A DNA stretch of 64,000 nucleotides from Toxorhynchites rutilus septentrionalis. Taxonomy: Eukaryota; Arthropoda; Insecta; Diptera; Culicidae. Location: contig NC_073745.1 in NCBI RefSeq assembly GCF_029784135.1, forward strand, positions 109,967,716 to 110,031,715, given 5' to 3'. Within the stretch, counting starts at the first letter, position 1; every line of letters begins with the position of its first letter. Positions 1-10,348 of the stretch are shown in pieces. Below the pieces are notes generated by a model. The model was not told where the DNA came from. It saw only the letters and a list, made by a program, of their open reading frames with translations, and did no database searches. A program made the translations under genes and the position numbers.

Positions 1-494
1 ACTTGTTAAATAAGTTTTTTTTCCTCCATTCAACAAACGCGACAATCAAATATTGCTACTTTCAATTGCTAGCGTTTGCTGCTGCCCCTTATGCCTCAAA
101 TCACACACAGAACAAACATTGCCATGGTAGTGTGGCTTCACTCTGATTACCGGGCAGCCATTAATCAAAACCGTTATCAGGCCGAACGCGGGACTCCTTC
201 CAATTACCTCTTATCAATAAAATATGTGAAATTAAATAAACACCCGGTGGTATTATTTCTGGGCGCTTCTCCCATCGATGAAGCTTCCGTCACGCGTTTC
301 CATCGGAGCGCGCGCTTATCAGTTTCTATGCATTTCGCGTGTTTCCGATGGTCGCGTCACTCCGGGGCTCCCCACCCTGCGTCTTTGCATCCCTGTCCGT
401 TGCATTGGATCACCGATCCAAATTACACACATCGAATTTGATTGAGCATTGTATTCAATTAGTGCCCAGAGCCCATCGAGTGACCGAAACGCTA
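1..494. other. Unassigned left flank
   Basis: Sequence left of the first LINE. It holds one 121-codon open frame at 76-441 (+) with no motif I recognise and a composition typical of a chance frame. I see no repeat ends or RNA gene here. Confidence 0.4.
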
Positions 495-714
495 GTGTAT
501 AACTAATTTTTTTTTTTTATTTAAATCGTTTATTTTTACAGGCTCAGTTACATAGGTTTAAAGGAGCCGAACTCCTTACTGTATTGTTACTAGTATATAT
601 ACATTTTTCCTTAATTCTAATGTTAATAATATAGGAAACCGATTACTCGCGGTCAACTCGAGTTTAGAAGGTTGACATATTTTCTTCAGGAAAAGGAGGG
701 GATATGAGGATATG

Positions 715-775
715 TTGACATTGATCACACTCACACTCTCAATCACACTCTCAATCACACTCATCACACTCAATT
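715..775 (-). repeat. LINE 3' UTR simple repeat
   Basis: An imperfect run of TCACACTC and TCAATCACAC units in the 3' UTR of the LINE. It is present at the same place in copy 2 (about 28723-28771), so it is part of the element rather than a local expansion. A short AAAGG/AAAAGG run follows at 845-866. Confidence 0.8.
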
Positions 776-886
776 CTTAAACCTATCTTATATCTAATAT
801 GTATTTACATTTCATCTTATTCTTAAGAAGGGATCCGATCTCTCACAAAGGAAAAGGAAAAGGAAAAACTAAGGGTATAAGGACAA

Positions 887-3800
887 TCACACACGAAGAT
901 CGATAGCTTTAAGGAATACATATATTTGGGACATGTAATCAAGGTCTAACCGAGCCAACACGTCTCTCACCGGCACATTGGGCTGCCTTCCTCGGGCCCG
1001 AAGGGTGACTACTAAATTCGATCTGGCGACAAGATACAGCTCGCACGACCAAACAACGTGCTCGATGTCGTGGTAACCTTGGCCACAAACACAAAGATTG
1101 TTGTCGGCAAGATTAATACGAAAGAGTAGCGCATCTAACGAACCGTGATTGGACATGAGTCGGGAGAAGGTGCGAATAAAGTCCCGGCTCAAGTCCAGAC
1201 TTTTGAACCATGGTTTGAGGCTAACCTTAGGGATAATCGAGTGGAGCCACCGGCCCAATTCATCTTCGTTCCATTTGCGTTGCCAGTTAACTATGGTATT
1301 TTTGCGGACTAAAGAATAAAATTCATTGAAGGCGATTTGACGCTGATAAATATCGCCTTCAATTGCACCTACCTTTGCTAATGAGTCAGCCCTCTCATTA
1401 CCCAGAATTGAGCAATGTGAAGGGACCCAGACAAAGGTAATGACATAACAGCGTCTGGATAAAGCACTCAAAATTTCTCGTATTCTCTCAAGGAAGTACG
1501 GCGAGTGCTTTTCCGGCCTCACTGAACGGATAGCTTCGACAGAGCTAAGACTATCCGTTACAATGTAATAGTGTTCAACAGGTCGTGAGGCGACGCTGTC
1601 CAGCGCCCAGTGTATCGCTGCCAATTCAGCAATATACACTGAGCAAGGATTCTGAAGACTGTGTGAGGTGCTAAAAAATTCGTTGAACACTCCAAATCCT
1701 GTGGACTCATTCATAGAGGACCCATCAGTAAAGTACATATTATCACAATTGATATCCCCATACTTTGCATCGAAGATCGTTGGAACGATCCTCGATCGAA
1801 GATAATCTGATGTTCCATGGATATCCTGCTTCATGGACAGATCAAAATGCACAGAGGAATTGATGTAGTCAGGAAAACAAACACGGTTGGGAATATACGA
1901 AGAAGGATCAACCTGCATGGAGACGAATTCATGATATGAGCTCATGAATCCAGAATGAAAATTTAGCTCGATCAGCTGCTCAAAATTTCCGATCACCAAT
2001 GGGTTCATAACTTTACACCGGATGAGGAACCGAAGAGATAATAAATTGAAGCGATCTTTTAGTGGGAGTAGGCCTGCCAAAACCTCGAGACTCATGGTAT
2101 GCGTTGAGGGCATACATCCCAACGCGATACGGAGACAAAGATACTGAATTCGCTCGAGTTTAATGAGGTGTGTTTTGGCAGCTGATTGAAAACAGAAACT
2201 GCCATACTCCATCACTGAGAGAATAGTTGTTCGATACAACATTATAAGATCTTCGGGATGGGCTCCCCACCAGGTGCCGGTAATTGTACGGAGAAAGTTT
2301 ATTCTTTGTTGACATTTTTTACTCAGATACCTAATATGGGCCCCCCAAGTACATTTAGAGTCGAACCAGACCCCAAGATACTTGAATGACATAGCATGAG
2401 TGATCGGTTTACCCAAAAGTTGAAGCTTTGGTTTTGCTGGTTTATGCTTCCTAGAAAAAACCACCATCTCTGTTTTCTCCGTGGAGAATTCGATCCCTAG
2501 CCCAATGGCCCAGGTTGAAAAATTGTTCAAAGTATCTTGTAAGGATTCTTGCAGGTCGGATTCGTTTGATCCTACGACAGACACCACTCCATCATCTGCA
2601 AGTTGTCTTAGGCTGCAATTTTGTGTAAGGCAATTGTCAATGTCGCTTACGTAGAAGTTGTACAAAAGGGGGCTTAAACATGAGCCCTGGGGGAGTCCCA
2701 TGTAAGAGACCCGACTTACTGCCGAATCTCCGTGAGAAAAGTTCAAATGTTTCTCACAAAGCAAGTTATATAACATATTATTCAATAGAGGCGGCAGACC
2801 CCGAGATTGTAATTTGTCTGACAAAACCTCTATTGAAACAGAATCAAAGGCCCCCTTTATGTCCAAGAATACTGAAGCCATTTGTTTTTTTTCGGCGTAA
2901 GCCAGTTGAATTTCTGAAGAAAGCAACGCAAGACAATCATTCGTCCCCTTGCCCCTGCGGAACCCATATTGTGTATCTGAGAGTAGGCCATTCGTTTCAA
3001 CCCATCGATCAAGGCGAAACAAGATAATTTTCTCCAACAATTTCCGTATACAAGACAGCATTGCTATTGGGCGGTACGAATTGAAGTCGGACGCGGGTTT
3101 TCCGGGTTTTTGAATAGCTATAACTCGTACTTGTCTCCAATCATCTGGAACAATATTATGCTCCAGAAACCGATTGAATAAATTCAACAAGCGATGTTTC
3201 GCCACATCAGGGAGATTTTTCAGCAAGTTGAACTTAATTCTATCCGATCCCGGAGCAGAATTGTTACATGAAAGGAGAGCAAGAGAGAATTCTACCATCG
3301 AAAACTCGGAATCAAGATCGCACCTATCTTGTGGTATATCTCGAATAATTCTTTGCACTGGAGCGGAATCGGGACAAACCTTTCGTGCAAAATTAAAAAT
3401 CCATCGATGTGAATATTCCTCGCTTGCATTGGATGAAGAGCGATTTCTCATGTTTCGAGACACATTCCATAATTTTTTCATTGACGTTTCTCGTGACAAA
3501 CCTCCCACGAAATTTCGCCAATAAGCACGTTTTTTCCCTTTGATCAAGTTTTTAAATTGATTTTCAAGGTCCAAATACTTCTGAAAATTTTCAGGGGTTC
3601 CACGTTTCCGAAAAGCTTTAAATGCATTCGATTTATCTCCATAAAGCTTGGAACACTGGCCATCCCACCATGGATTGGGAGGCCTTCGACGAATAGTGGA
3701 ACCTGGGATGGGTTTCGTTTGAGCGCGAACCGCGCTGTCATAGATCAAACGAGAAATGAAGTTATACTCCTCCGATGGAGGCAAACCATCTCTGGAATTG

Positions 3801-4570
3801 ATGGCTAGAGCAATCGCGTCCGCATATTTTTTCCAGTCAATGTGTCTTGTGAGGTCGTATGCCATGTTTATTGATTCAGAAGAATTCAACCCATTGGTGA
3901 TAGAAATTTTGATTGGCAAGTGGTCACTACCGTTGGGATCCTGGATTACATTCCACTTGCAATCTAACGATAGTGAATTCGAGCAAAGCGAGAGGTCAAG
4001 AGCACTTGGTTTAGCAGGAGGTTTAGGTACACGTGTTGTTTCCCCAGTGTTCAAAACGGTCATATTGAAGCTGTTACAAAGGTCATATATCAACGATGAA
4101 CGATTGTCGTCGTACTGTTCCCCCCAGGCAGTTCCGTGAGAGTTGAAGTCTCCCAAGATTAATCGTGGCTCAGGAAGGAGTGAGCACATGTCAACAAGTT
4201 GCTTGCGGCTAACCGCAGCTCTCGGAGGCCAATACAAGCTGACTATACAGAGGTCTTTGCCTCTGATGTTTGCATGACAAGCAACAGCTTCGATCCCTCC
4301 AGTAGGTGGAAGGTCAATTCTAAAAAATGAGTGACACTTATTGATCCCCAATAGTACCCCTCCGTATCTGTCATCACGGTCCAAGCGTATTATATTAAAA
4401 TCGTGGAAAGAGAGATCATTTTGAGAAGAGAGCCAGGTTTCGGATAGAGCAAAAACATCACAATTGAGTTTATGAATTAGAAATTTGAATGTATCCAATT
4501 TAGGGATAAGACTACGACAATTCCACTGTAAAACAGTGATATCTCCGACCTCTCTATTTAAATTAGACAT
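887..4570 (-). CDS. LINE ORF2: endonuclease, reverse transcriptase, RNase H
   Basis: About 1,227 residues. The N-terminal ~230 residues are an EEP endonuclease: LQWNCRSL near residue 15, ALSETW (catalytic E) near 43, LILGDFNSHG near 140, SDHLPI near 217. The RT follows in the middle: YRPIAMLS, GFRRGKGTND, FLDIKGAFDSV (first Asp), GLPQGSCLSP, and LADD in place of the usual FADD. A C-terminal RNase H shows YFTDGSS, IAELAAIHWALD, YIVTDS and WVPSHCSILGNERAD, so D-E-D-H/D are all present. It ends with a Cys/His cluster, CVCGQGYHDIEHVVWSC. I chose the ATG at 4570 because it overlaps the ORF1 stop by 8 nt (ATGTCTAA), which suggests reinitiation. A TTG three bases upstream is in frame but less likely. 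I see no frameshift or stop. Confidence 0.95.
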   Translation of the reverse strand: MSNLNREVGDITVLQWNCRSLIPKLDTFKFLIHKLNCDVFALSETWLSSQNDLSFHDFNIIRLDRDDRYGGVLLGINKCHSFFRIDLPPTGGIEAVACHANIRGKDLCIVSLYWPPRAAVSRKQLVDMCSLLPEPRLILGDFNSHGTAWGEQYDDNRSSLIYDLCNSFNMTVLNTGETTRVPKPPAKPSALDLSLCSNSLSLDCKWNVIQDPNGSDHLPIKISITNGLNSSESINMAYDLTRHIDWKKYADAIALAINSRDGLPPSEEYNFISRLIYDSAVRAQTKPIPGSTIRRRPPNPWWDGQCSKLYGDKSNAFKAFRKRGTPENFQKYLDLENQFKNLIKGKKRAYWRNFVGGLSRETSMKKLWNVSRNMRNRSSSNASEEYSHRWIFNFARKVCPDSAPVQRIIRDIPQDRCDLDSEFSMVEFSLALLSCNNSAPGSDRIKFNLLKNLPDVAKHRLLNLFNRFLEHNIVPDDWRQVRVIAIQKPGKPASDFNSYRPIAMLSCIRKLLEKIILFRLDRWVETNGLLSDTQYGFRRGKGTNDCLALLSSEIQLAYAEKKQMASVFLDIKGAFDSVSIEVLSDKLQSRGLPPLLNNMLYNLLCEKHLNFSHGDSAVSRVSYMGLPQGSCLSPLLYNFYVSDIDNCLTQNCSLRQLADDGVVSVVGSNESDLQESLQDTLNNFSTWAIGLGIEFSTEKTEMVVFSRKHKPAKPKLQLLGKPITHAMSFKYLGVWFDSKCTWGAHIRYLSKKCQQRINFLRTITGTWWGAHPEDLIMLYRTTILSVMEYGSFCFQSAAKTHLIKLERIQYLCLRIALGCMPSTHTMSLEVLAGLLPLKDRFNLLSLRFLIRCKVMNPLVIGNFEQLIELNFHSGFMSSYHEFVSMQVDPSSYIPNRVCFPDYINSSVHFDLSMKQDIHGTSDYLRSRIVPTIFDAKYGDINCDNMYFTDGSSMNESTGFGVFNEFFSTSHSLQNPCSVYIAELAAIHWALDSVASRPVEHYYIVTDSLSSVEAIRSVRPEKHSPYFLERIREILSALSRRCYVITFVWVPSHCSILGNERADSLAKVGAIEGDIYQRQIAFNEFYSLVRKNTIVNWQRKWNEDELGRWLHSIIPKVSLKPWFKSLDLSRDFIRTFSRLMSNHGSLDALLFRINLADNNLCVCGQGYHDIEHVVWSCELYLVARSNLVVTLRARGRQPNVPVRDVLARLDLDYMSQIYVFLKAIDLRV

Positions 4571-6134
4571 CAAGAGAGATAATCATTGCAAGGAGGGGCC
4601 ATGTTTGCATCAATTGCTGCAAAATTGTCTTTAGTACTGGAAGCATTGCGGTGACAATGGTTCTGATGGAGTCGGAAACATTAAAACACGTGAAGATTTG
4701 ATCCACAAGGTCAGACAACTTTATAAATCCCGATTGGGAAGTTGAACTTGACGGAAAAACAGGGACAGTTGGGGTTTTTGATGTCCCCTCGAGTGCTGGG
4801 TCGTTCGAAGGTGAACTATTACCACGGAGGCCAGGAGGGACCTGATTTTGCTTATCCGCTGCACTCGATTTTTTGGGCAAGCTAACAGGGGGTATCACCG
4901 GAGGGACTTGTCCTTGAACTTTGGGAGTGGTCACATTTTTGCGCCGGGGATTCCCTTGAGAAATAAACGGCGTGCCCCCGTTAGCTGTATCCGCTTCCAT
5001 TTCGTCAACTGGCAAAGTAGCGAAGACATTGTGTGTATTGATTGGTTGTTGTTCTTGAGCCAGTGGAGAAGCGCCCTTCAAAATTTCTGCGAAAGTGCGT
5101 TTAGAGCGTTCCCTCAAAGAGCGCTTCTGTTTCTCCCAGCGAGCCTTGTATGTTTCACAAGCTGAGAGCACGTGTGGGGATCCCCCGCAATATGGACACT
5201 TATGCTCAGTCGCACTGCAGGATTTCCCCTCATGTTGTTCTCCGCAAGTGGCACATCGTTCTTTATTGGCACAATAAGCAGCCGTGTGACCAACTGACTT
5301 GCACTTTAGACAAGTCATTGGCTTTGGAATAAAAAGTCGCACGGCTAACCTCAATTTATCTACCATCACGTAGTCAGGGAGAGCTGAACCAGCGAAGGTG
5401 ACTCGAAACGAGTTGGACGGCGTAAATTTCTTTTCTTCTCCTTCATGGGAGACTGTTCCGAGCTGGCGGCAACCCAAGATCTTAACAGTCGTCGAGGGCA
5501 GTTTTTTAAAACGGCCGGTACCTTCACTCGTAATGTATTCGCACGTCAAGCCCGTTTCGGTTATCACACCCTCAATTTCGACTATGTGAGAGGGTATGTA
5601 GACCCGATACTCAATTGTAAAATGCTGATCGACAACAATCTTGTTTGCGTCTTTTCGATCATTCACGACAACTCGCAATTTGTTTGGTCTAACCTTCGAA
5701 ATTTCCGAAACGGAGGTATACCTTGCCAGATCTTTCGCGATCTGCATGACTCTCAACGCCTTTCCATTTGGCTTAGGCCTGAAGAAAACAACCCAGGGAC
5801 CAGTTCCGGGCGCATCTTCTGGATAGACCTTTACACGGGGAGTGGGAATAACAGGGGGGGAAGGCGAGGACGGGGATTGAGAGTGGGAAGGCGAAGGTTG
5901 AGAAGGAGCGGGAAGAACAGAGGGAGAAGACGAGGTTGAAGGTAGAGTGGGATCGTTAAGGGCAGATGGGAGATTTGCTAGTTTTTTGGAGGGAGGCTTG
6001 GTAGGGTTAGCTGACTCATCCCCAGAAGAAGTATCTTCCGTATTTGGAACACGTTTGAGTGACTTTTTTTTATCCGTTAGGAGGGAACTAGAGTCAGAGA
6101 CCTCCATATCCGAAGGTCCCCCACTCTCTGCCAT
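4563..6134 (-). CDS. LINE ORF1: gag-like nucleic-acid-binding protein
   Basis: 523 residues. The N-terminal third (to about residue 105) is low-complexity Ser/Pro, including repeated SPS and QPSPSHS. A middle domain follows (about 105-270; GPWVVFFRPKPNGKALRV, then YRVYIPSHIVEIEGVI), probably RNA-binding. Then come three CCHC-type knuckles near residues 273-330: CLKCKSVGHTAAYC, CATCGEQHEGKSC, CPYCGGSPHVLSAC. A basic stretch (RWEKQKRSLRERSKR) and a Pro-rich tail end the protein. This architecture matches the ORF1p of I and Jockey superfamily LINEs, which coats LINE RNA. Its stop overlaps the ORF2 start. The frame is intact here but broken by a 5-bp deletion in copy 2. Confidence 0.92.
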   Translation of the reverse strand: MAESGGPSDMEVSDSSSLLTDKKKSLKRVPNTEDTSSGDESANPTKPPSKKLANLPSALNDPTLPSTSSSPSVLPAPSQPSPSHSQSPSSPSPPVIPTPRVKVYPEDAPGTGPWVVFFRPKPNGKALRVMQIAKDLARYTSVSEISKVRPNKLRVVVNDRKDANKIVVDQHFTIEYRVYIPSHIVEIEGVITETGLTCEYITSEGTGRFKKLPSTTVKILGCRQLGTVSHEGEEKKFTPSNSFRVTFAGSALPDYVMVDKLRLAVRLFIPKPMTCLKCKSVGHTAAYCANKERCATCGEQHEGKSCSATEHKCPYCGGSPHVLSACETYKARWEKQKRSLRERSKRTFAEILKGASPLAQEQQPINTHNVFATLPVDEMEADTANGGTPFISQGNPRRKNVTTPKVQGQVPPVIPPVSLPKKSSAADKQNQVPPGLRGNSSPSNDPALEGTSKTPTVPVFPSSSTSQSGFIKLSDLVDQIFTCFNVSDSIRTIVTAMLPVLKTILQQLMQTWPLLAMIISLDV

Positions 6135-6623
6135 TTTAAATTTTCACTTATATTCTAAGTATTTTTTTAAACAATATTTCACAATAAAATAATTCACAAA
6201 AACAAAAAAAAAAAAAAACTTATAATTATTAAATATTTTCTCTCAGTATATTCAATCTTATTCACCTATGAACGCACTCCAGTGCAGATGAACGGGAGCG
6301 TGCTGAAAGCTCGTTGGTGGTGGGAATGTGCCTACGACACCACTACACACAGTCGTCGGTGAAAGCTTACCCGCACTGTCACTGTTGGCACGATGACTCG
6401 GCGAAATCTCCAATGTCGGCGAAGCAGCGACAAAACAAAAACCAATGCTTGGCTTTCCGAGGATGAAAGCCTTTATCCACTTGCAGGCAGGGCACTTCAC
6501 TCACTATCCAGATAGTGAAATTAACTCTTCAGCGGCAAAAAAACAACAATCACGCGGTAACCGATAACGGAACTTGGACGCGACTTTCCTTCGTCTGGTT
6601 ACTTCGGGCAATCGGCGAAGAAT
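6135..6623 (-). promoter_or_regulatory. LINE 5' UTR, probable internal promoter region
   Basis: The 489-bp leader between the TSD-defined 5' end (6623) and the ORF1 start. LINEs of this type usually carry an internal Pol II promoter here; I infer that rather than see a defined box. It contains an A-rich run at 6199-6220. An 80-codon frame at 6258-6500 (-) stays open in copy 2 (34253-34495) with about three substitutions. It could be an upstream ORF or simply conserved leader. Confidence 0.55.
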
Positions 6624-6636
6624 GTGTATAACTAAT

Positions 6637-7329
6637 GAAGATGAGTATTTTTTTGTCTGCTGCTTCGCGCTGATGAATTACATTTTGAGGTTATTTGGAG
6701 TTTGAACAAGGATTACCCGTTTCAATTAGAACGATGTTTCAATTTCGGGAGGATTGTTCGAGTGGCCATTAATCAACGGAATACGAGGGCTGCGAAGTAT
6801 CGCAGCTCATTCAATACAATTATGCGCGGTTCGGACCGATAAGCACCCAACAAATCATACACACACAGACACACGCGGGCAGCCACTCGATCGGTTTGGT
6901 TGATTATTGATTATCAGCTTTTTTGAGTAAGGTATTTCGAAATACAATCCAATTCCATCGATTCGTGCAATGCTGAAGGCATAGCGTGAAAAGAGCGCTC
7001 ACGGGTTTCGGTAGGCAGTATAAACAATATAAATGAAAAAATATTCGTATAGTGCGAAATTGTAATTATCAAAACTTACTGATGTGAACGAATGATTTGA
7101 ACATAAAACATTAGCACGTGTAGAAAGGTAATATATTTTGGGCCTTTTTATCTCGATTAGATACGATGCTGTGTTCCTCCATTATAATATACTTTAGTAT
7201 AGCATCCATGTCGATGTACGATGGTGTACAGTAGATTACCCACCCTGCACTCGCGCGCAAAATCGTAACTCGTATACTCACTGATTGTACGTGCCTCTGT
7301 AATATTGCTATTGTGTATTTTATGCGTTA
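6637..7329. other. Interspersed sequence, partly paralogous to 42690-42745
   Basis: No gene seen. The last ~75 bp (7255-7329) resemble 42696-42748 and share CTCTGTAATATTGCTATTG. Here the segment is interrupted after GCGTTA by a Helitron-like end. At 42748 the same stretch runs on as GTTATTGG, so that locus looks like a paralogous empty site. Confidence 0.5.
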
Positions 7330-8620
7330 CTAGCTGACCCGGCAAATTTCGTACCACTCAAAATTTATTTTTTTATTTTAGGATGGGCTGCCATACAAAT
7401 GAAACACAAATTTCTGCATAACTCGAGAATTAATCGAGCAATTGATACCAAATTTGGCATGTGGAGGTTTTAGCGTGTAATAAATGTTTTTACGGTGGTG
7501 AGACACTCCACGCCCCTCTCTAAGGGGGAACTGCCATACAAATGAGGGACAAATTTCTGCATAATTCGAAAACTAATCAAGCAAATGGAGCCAAATTTGT
7601 CATGCGAATGTTTTAAAGGACACGAAACGTTTCCATGTCTGTTAACGTCTGTTAACAACCAAACAAATTTCTGCATAATTCGAGAACTAATCAGCAAACT
7701 GAACCAATATTGGCATGTGGAGGTTTAAGGGGGCAAGAAACATTTCTAAGGTGGTTCAACACTCCTCCCACCTTTCTGAGGGGAGGGGGGCTGCCATATA
7801 AATGTAACACATTTTTTTATTCTTTATTTTTGAGACTTTCAGCCTCCTGGGCTGAAACACATGTTGAAACACAAATTTCTGCATAACTCGAGAACTAATC
7901 AAGAAAATGAAACCAAATTTTGCATGTGAAGGTTTTAGGGTGCAATAAATGTTTCTATAATGGTTAGACTCTCCATCCACCCCTCTAAGGGGGGGCTGCT
8001 ATACAAATGAAACACAAATTTCTGTATTACTCTAGAATTAATCAAGGCATCTGGAGGTTTTAGGGTGCAATAAATGATTGATTGGTGGTTAGATACTCCT
8101 CCCCCTCTCTTAGGGAGACTGCCATACAAATGAAACACAAATTTCTGCATTACTCGAGAATTAATCAAGCAAATGCAACCAAATTAGGCATCTAAAGGTT
8201 TTAGGGTGCAATAAATGATTCGATGGTGGTTAGACACTACACCCCCCCCCCCCCTCTTTCAAGGGAGACTGCCATACAAATGAAACACAATTTTCTGTAT
8301 TACTCGAGAATTAATCAGGCAAACGAAACCAAATTTGGCATGTAAACGTTTTAGGGTGCAATACGTGTTTTTACGGTGGTTAGATACTCCTCTCCCTCTT
8401 TTAGGGGGTGTTGCCATGCAAATGGAACACAAATTTTTGTATTACTCGGAAACTAATCAAGTAAATGAAATCAAATTAGGTATATGGAGGTTTTACGGTG
8501 CAATAAATGTTTTCACGGTGGTTAGAACCTCCACCACACTCTTTAACAGGAGGCTGTCATACAAATGAAACACAAATTTCTGCATTACTGGAGAATTAAT
8601 CAAGCAAACGAAACCAAATA
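7330..8620 (-). mobile_element. Helitron-like 3' end followed by tandem array
   Basis: Read on the minus strand, the left border ends GCCGGGTCAGCTAG followed by T. This is the CTRR|T form of a Helitron 3' end, and the same end occurs at 50541. Inside lie about nine degenerate units of ~110-150 bp (starts near 7395, 7513, 7660, 7862, 8000, 8113, 8272, 8413, 8556). Each carries CATACAAATGAAACACAAAT, a TTCTGCATAACTCGAG-like stretch, GTGCAATAAATG, and a C- or G-rich run (CTCCCCCTCTC/GGGGG). No Rep/helicase frame is present, so this is a non-autonomous derivative. The right (5') border is not resolved, and the Helitron call depends on the end motif. Confidence 0.6.
7813..7856 (-). mobile_element. 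Hairpin micro-retroposon within array unit
   Basis: A 44-bp insertion. On the minus strand it reads TTTCAGCCCAGGAGGCTGAA then an A-rich AATAAAGAAT tail. It is flanked by AACACAT at 7806-7812 and 7857-7863. It belongs to the AGCC-GGCT hairpin class also seen at 16793 and 39888. Confidence 0.6.
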
Positions 8621-8639
8621 GTGTACGTTAACTGTGGTT

Positions 8640-9692
8640 TGCCTGACTCCGCTGATCGGTGAATTAACTTTTGCACTTTTCAAACGAAGTACGAAAGGTT
8701 TCAGGAACGAAACATTTCTCCAGATAAATTCAAAACGCTGTTGCGGTGAAAGTAATTAAAATTGATTGAACAGTGTTATTCGGAAAATAAGTGTTCGAGC
8801 TTGCAGCACGGGCATTGTTAAAGACGGATGATGCATGAGCGACAGTCAACCGATGCTTCAATGATTCCGACTAAGTTTGAGAACTATACGAGTGAATAAT
8901 ATTTTTGCTCTGTAAAATACGGAATTATTTGTGTATGCAGAAGCTGTTTGGATGCTCAGTAGGATTGGGTTTCCCGCTCACGAAGCTTTGTTGAATCCAA
9001 GCGATTCTAACACTAACTCTAAACGAGTCGAACTCTAACGATCGACTTATAATGAATCCCAAAATGTATATTTTCGATCAAGAAGTTAAACGAGACTGTC
9101 GAAATGAAATAAGCTGTGCAAGCTTCCTCGCTGATTCTCTTGACTTGACTTGACTTGATGAGTAAATTTGGATTTTAAAATCTCTCCTTCAGTAGGTTCC
9201 AAGTAACCTGATAATTGTGGACAGAAATATCGAGTGAGGAAATGATCCGTGCTACTTCACCAGTTAATGCAGATCGCAACTATCAAATTTCTGCACTGCG
9301 CTTAGTTGTCAATGCGAGTGGATCAAAGGATCGAAAAGAAACCCAATCATTCATAATCATAGAGAATTCCTTCAGTTCAATTCCTGGAAGTCTTGTATTT
9401 GTAGTCGGTTGTGATTAAGTGAAATTGACGGGTGCAAGGAACCTGTTGATTCGTTAAAACGAAGTCCGAAACGTTCGGTTAATACCAGAAAATCTCTCAT
9501 CTGTATATTCCAAAATCTCCAACTCATATCGAAACGATTCAAATTCGTGCCATAGTTCGTCGATGCGTTGAATCTGAATCGGAATATAATCCACCTGAGC
9601 GGAATCGTATTCATCGTTAAATAATTGAATCAAAAGGGCGGACTCGATTATATACAGTTTCCAATTTCTTCAATTTCGAATTTAAAAAAGAA
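8640..9692. other. Unassigned spacer
   Basis: No coding signal or repeat border found. Near 9632 there is GACTCGATTATATACAGT, a motif that recurs near 55012 and 55044 beside the pogo-like element, so the right side may be relic DNA transposon. Confidence 0.35.
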
Positions 9693-9869
9693 GACGGGTG
9701 GGTAATGTCGGGGACATAACCGGAGTGACGTAGGACTATACAAAGGGGACAGCTTTTGCTAAATATATATTTTAAATATATTGTTTTATTTTCTTCTGCT
9801 ACGTGAATACCTACCTATCTACCTGAAAAATGGATTAGTTTACTGTTTACTCTTCATGAACATGTTGGG

Positions 9870-9885
9870 GGTTCTGAAAAGAACC
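9870..9885 (-). terminator. Histone-type 3' stem-loop
   Basis: On the minus strand GGTTCTTTTCAGAACC, a perfect 6-bp stem with a 4-nt loop preceded by CCAAA, as in replication-dependent histone mRNAs. The AAAGAG of a histone downstream element follows about 20 nt later on the same strand. Confidence 0.85.
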
Positions 9886-10348
9886 TTTGGTGTTGTGTTT
9901 TTGCGTTTTTTTTTACAAACTTTCTCAATTTTTTCTCGCTGTCTTATAGTTAATTCTTGATTTTTTTCCGAAGGCTTTGTACTTATTAAATGTTCAACGC
10001 CGGGCATCTTTCGGCGTATGCACATATCGTACAATCAAAATGATGGCTGTGATAGGGGATGCATAGATGGTCATCAGCTCATTCACTATCATATATTTCA
10101 CTATTGAGCACATTACCGTACCTTAAACTGTTTCCGTGTTTCGGAAACGAATGAATTGTAAGATTTATAGTTTCCGCAAACAAAGTAAATAAAAATGAAA
10201 AAGAACTGAGGTTTTGGAGACGAACTCTACGATCTGTCGAGAAATAAACGAGCTATAAGCGTTCTGAAAAACCAACAGTAAATACATGGACGAATGACCT
10301 TCGGATTAAAGCCTTTTAAAATAGGAACAGAGCAGCAGGAAATACATA

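Larger units (their letters stand above)
508..6623 (-). mobile_element. Full-length I-clade non-LTR retrotransposon (copy 1)
   Basis: A complete LINE read on the minus strand. It has a 5' UTR (6623-6135), ORF1 (6134-4563), ORF2 (4570-887), a 3' UTR and a terminal A run seen as T's at 508-518. It is bracketed by a perfect 13-bp target-site duplication, GTGTATAACTAAT, at 495-507 and 6624-6636, which fixes both ends and gives about 6.1 kb. Both ORFs are open, so this copy may be recent or still competent. The clade call rests on the combination of CCHC ORF1, apurinic-type endonuclease, RT and RNase H, as in the I superfamily. A second copy lies at 28512-34503 but lacks the outer ~117 bp of the 5' end. 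Confidence 0.93.

Noticed and set aside
2680..5939. Many plus-strand open frames of 60-164 codons opposite the LINE (e.g. 2680-3027, 3756-4139, 5445-5939)
   Set aside because: They are antisense shadows of ORF1 and ORF2 and recur identically opposite copy 2; they have no domains of their own.
7380..8600. CRISPR-like array
   Set aside because: Units are degenerate and contiguous, with no unique spacers of constant length, in a eukaryotic TE context.
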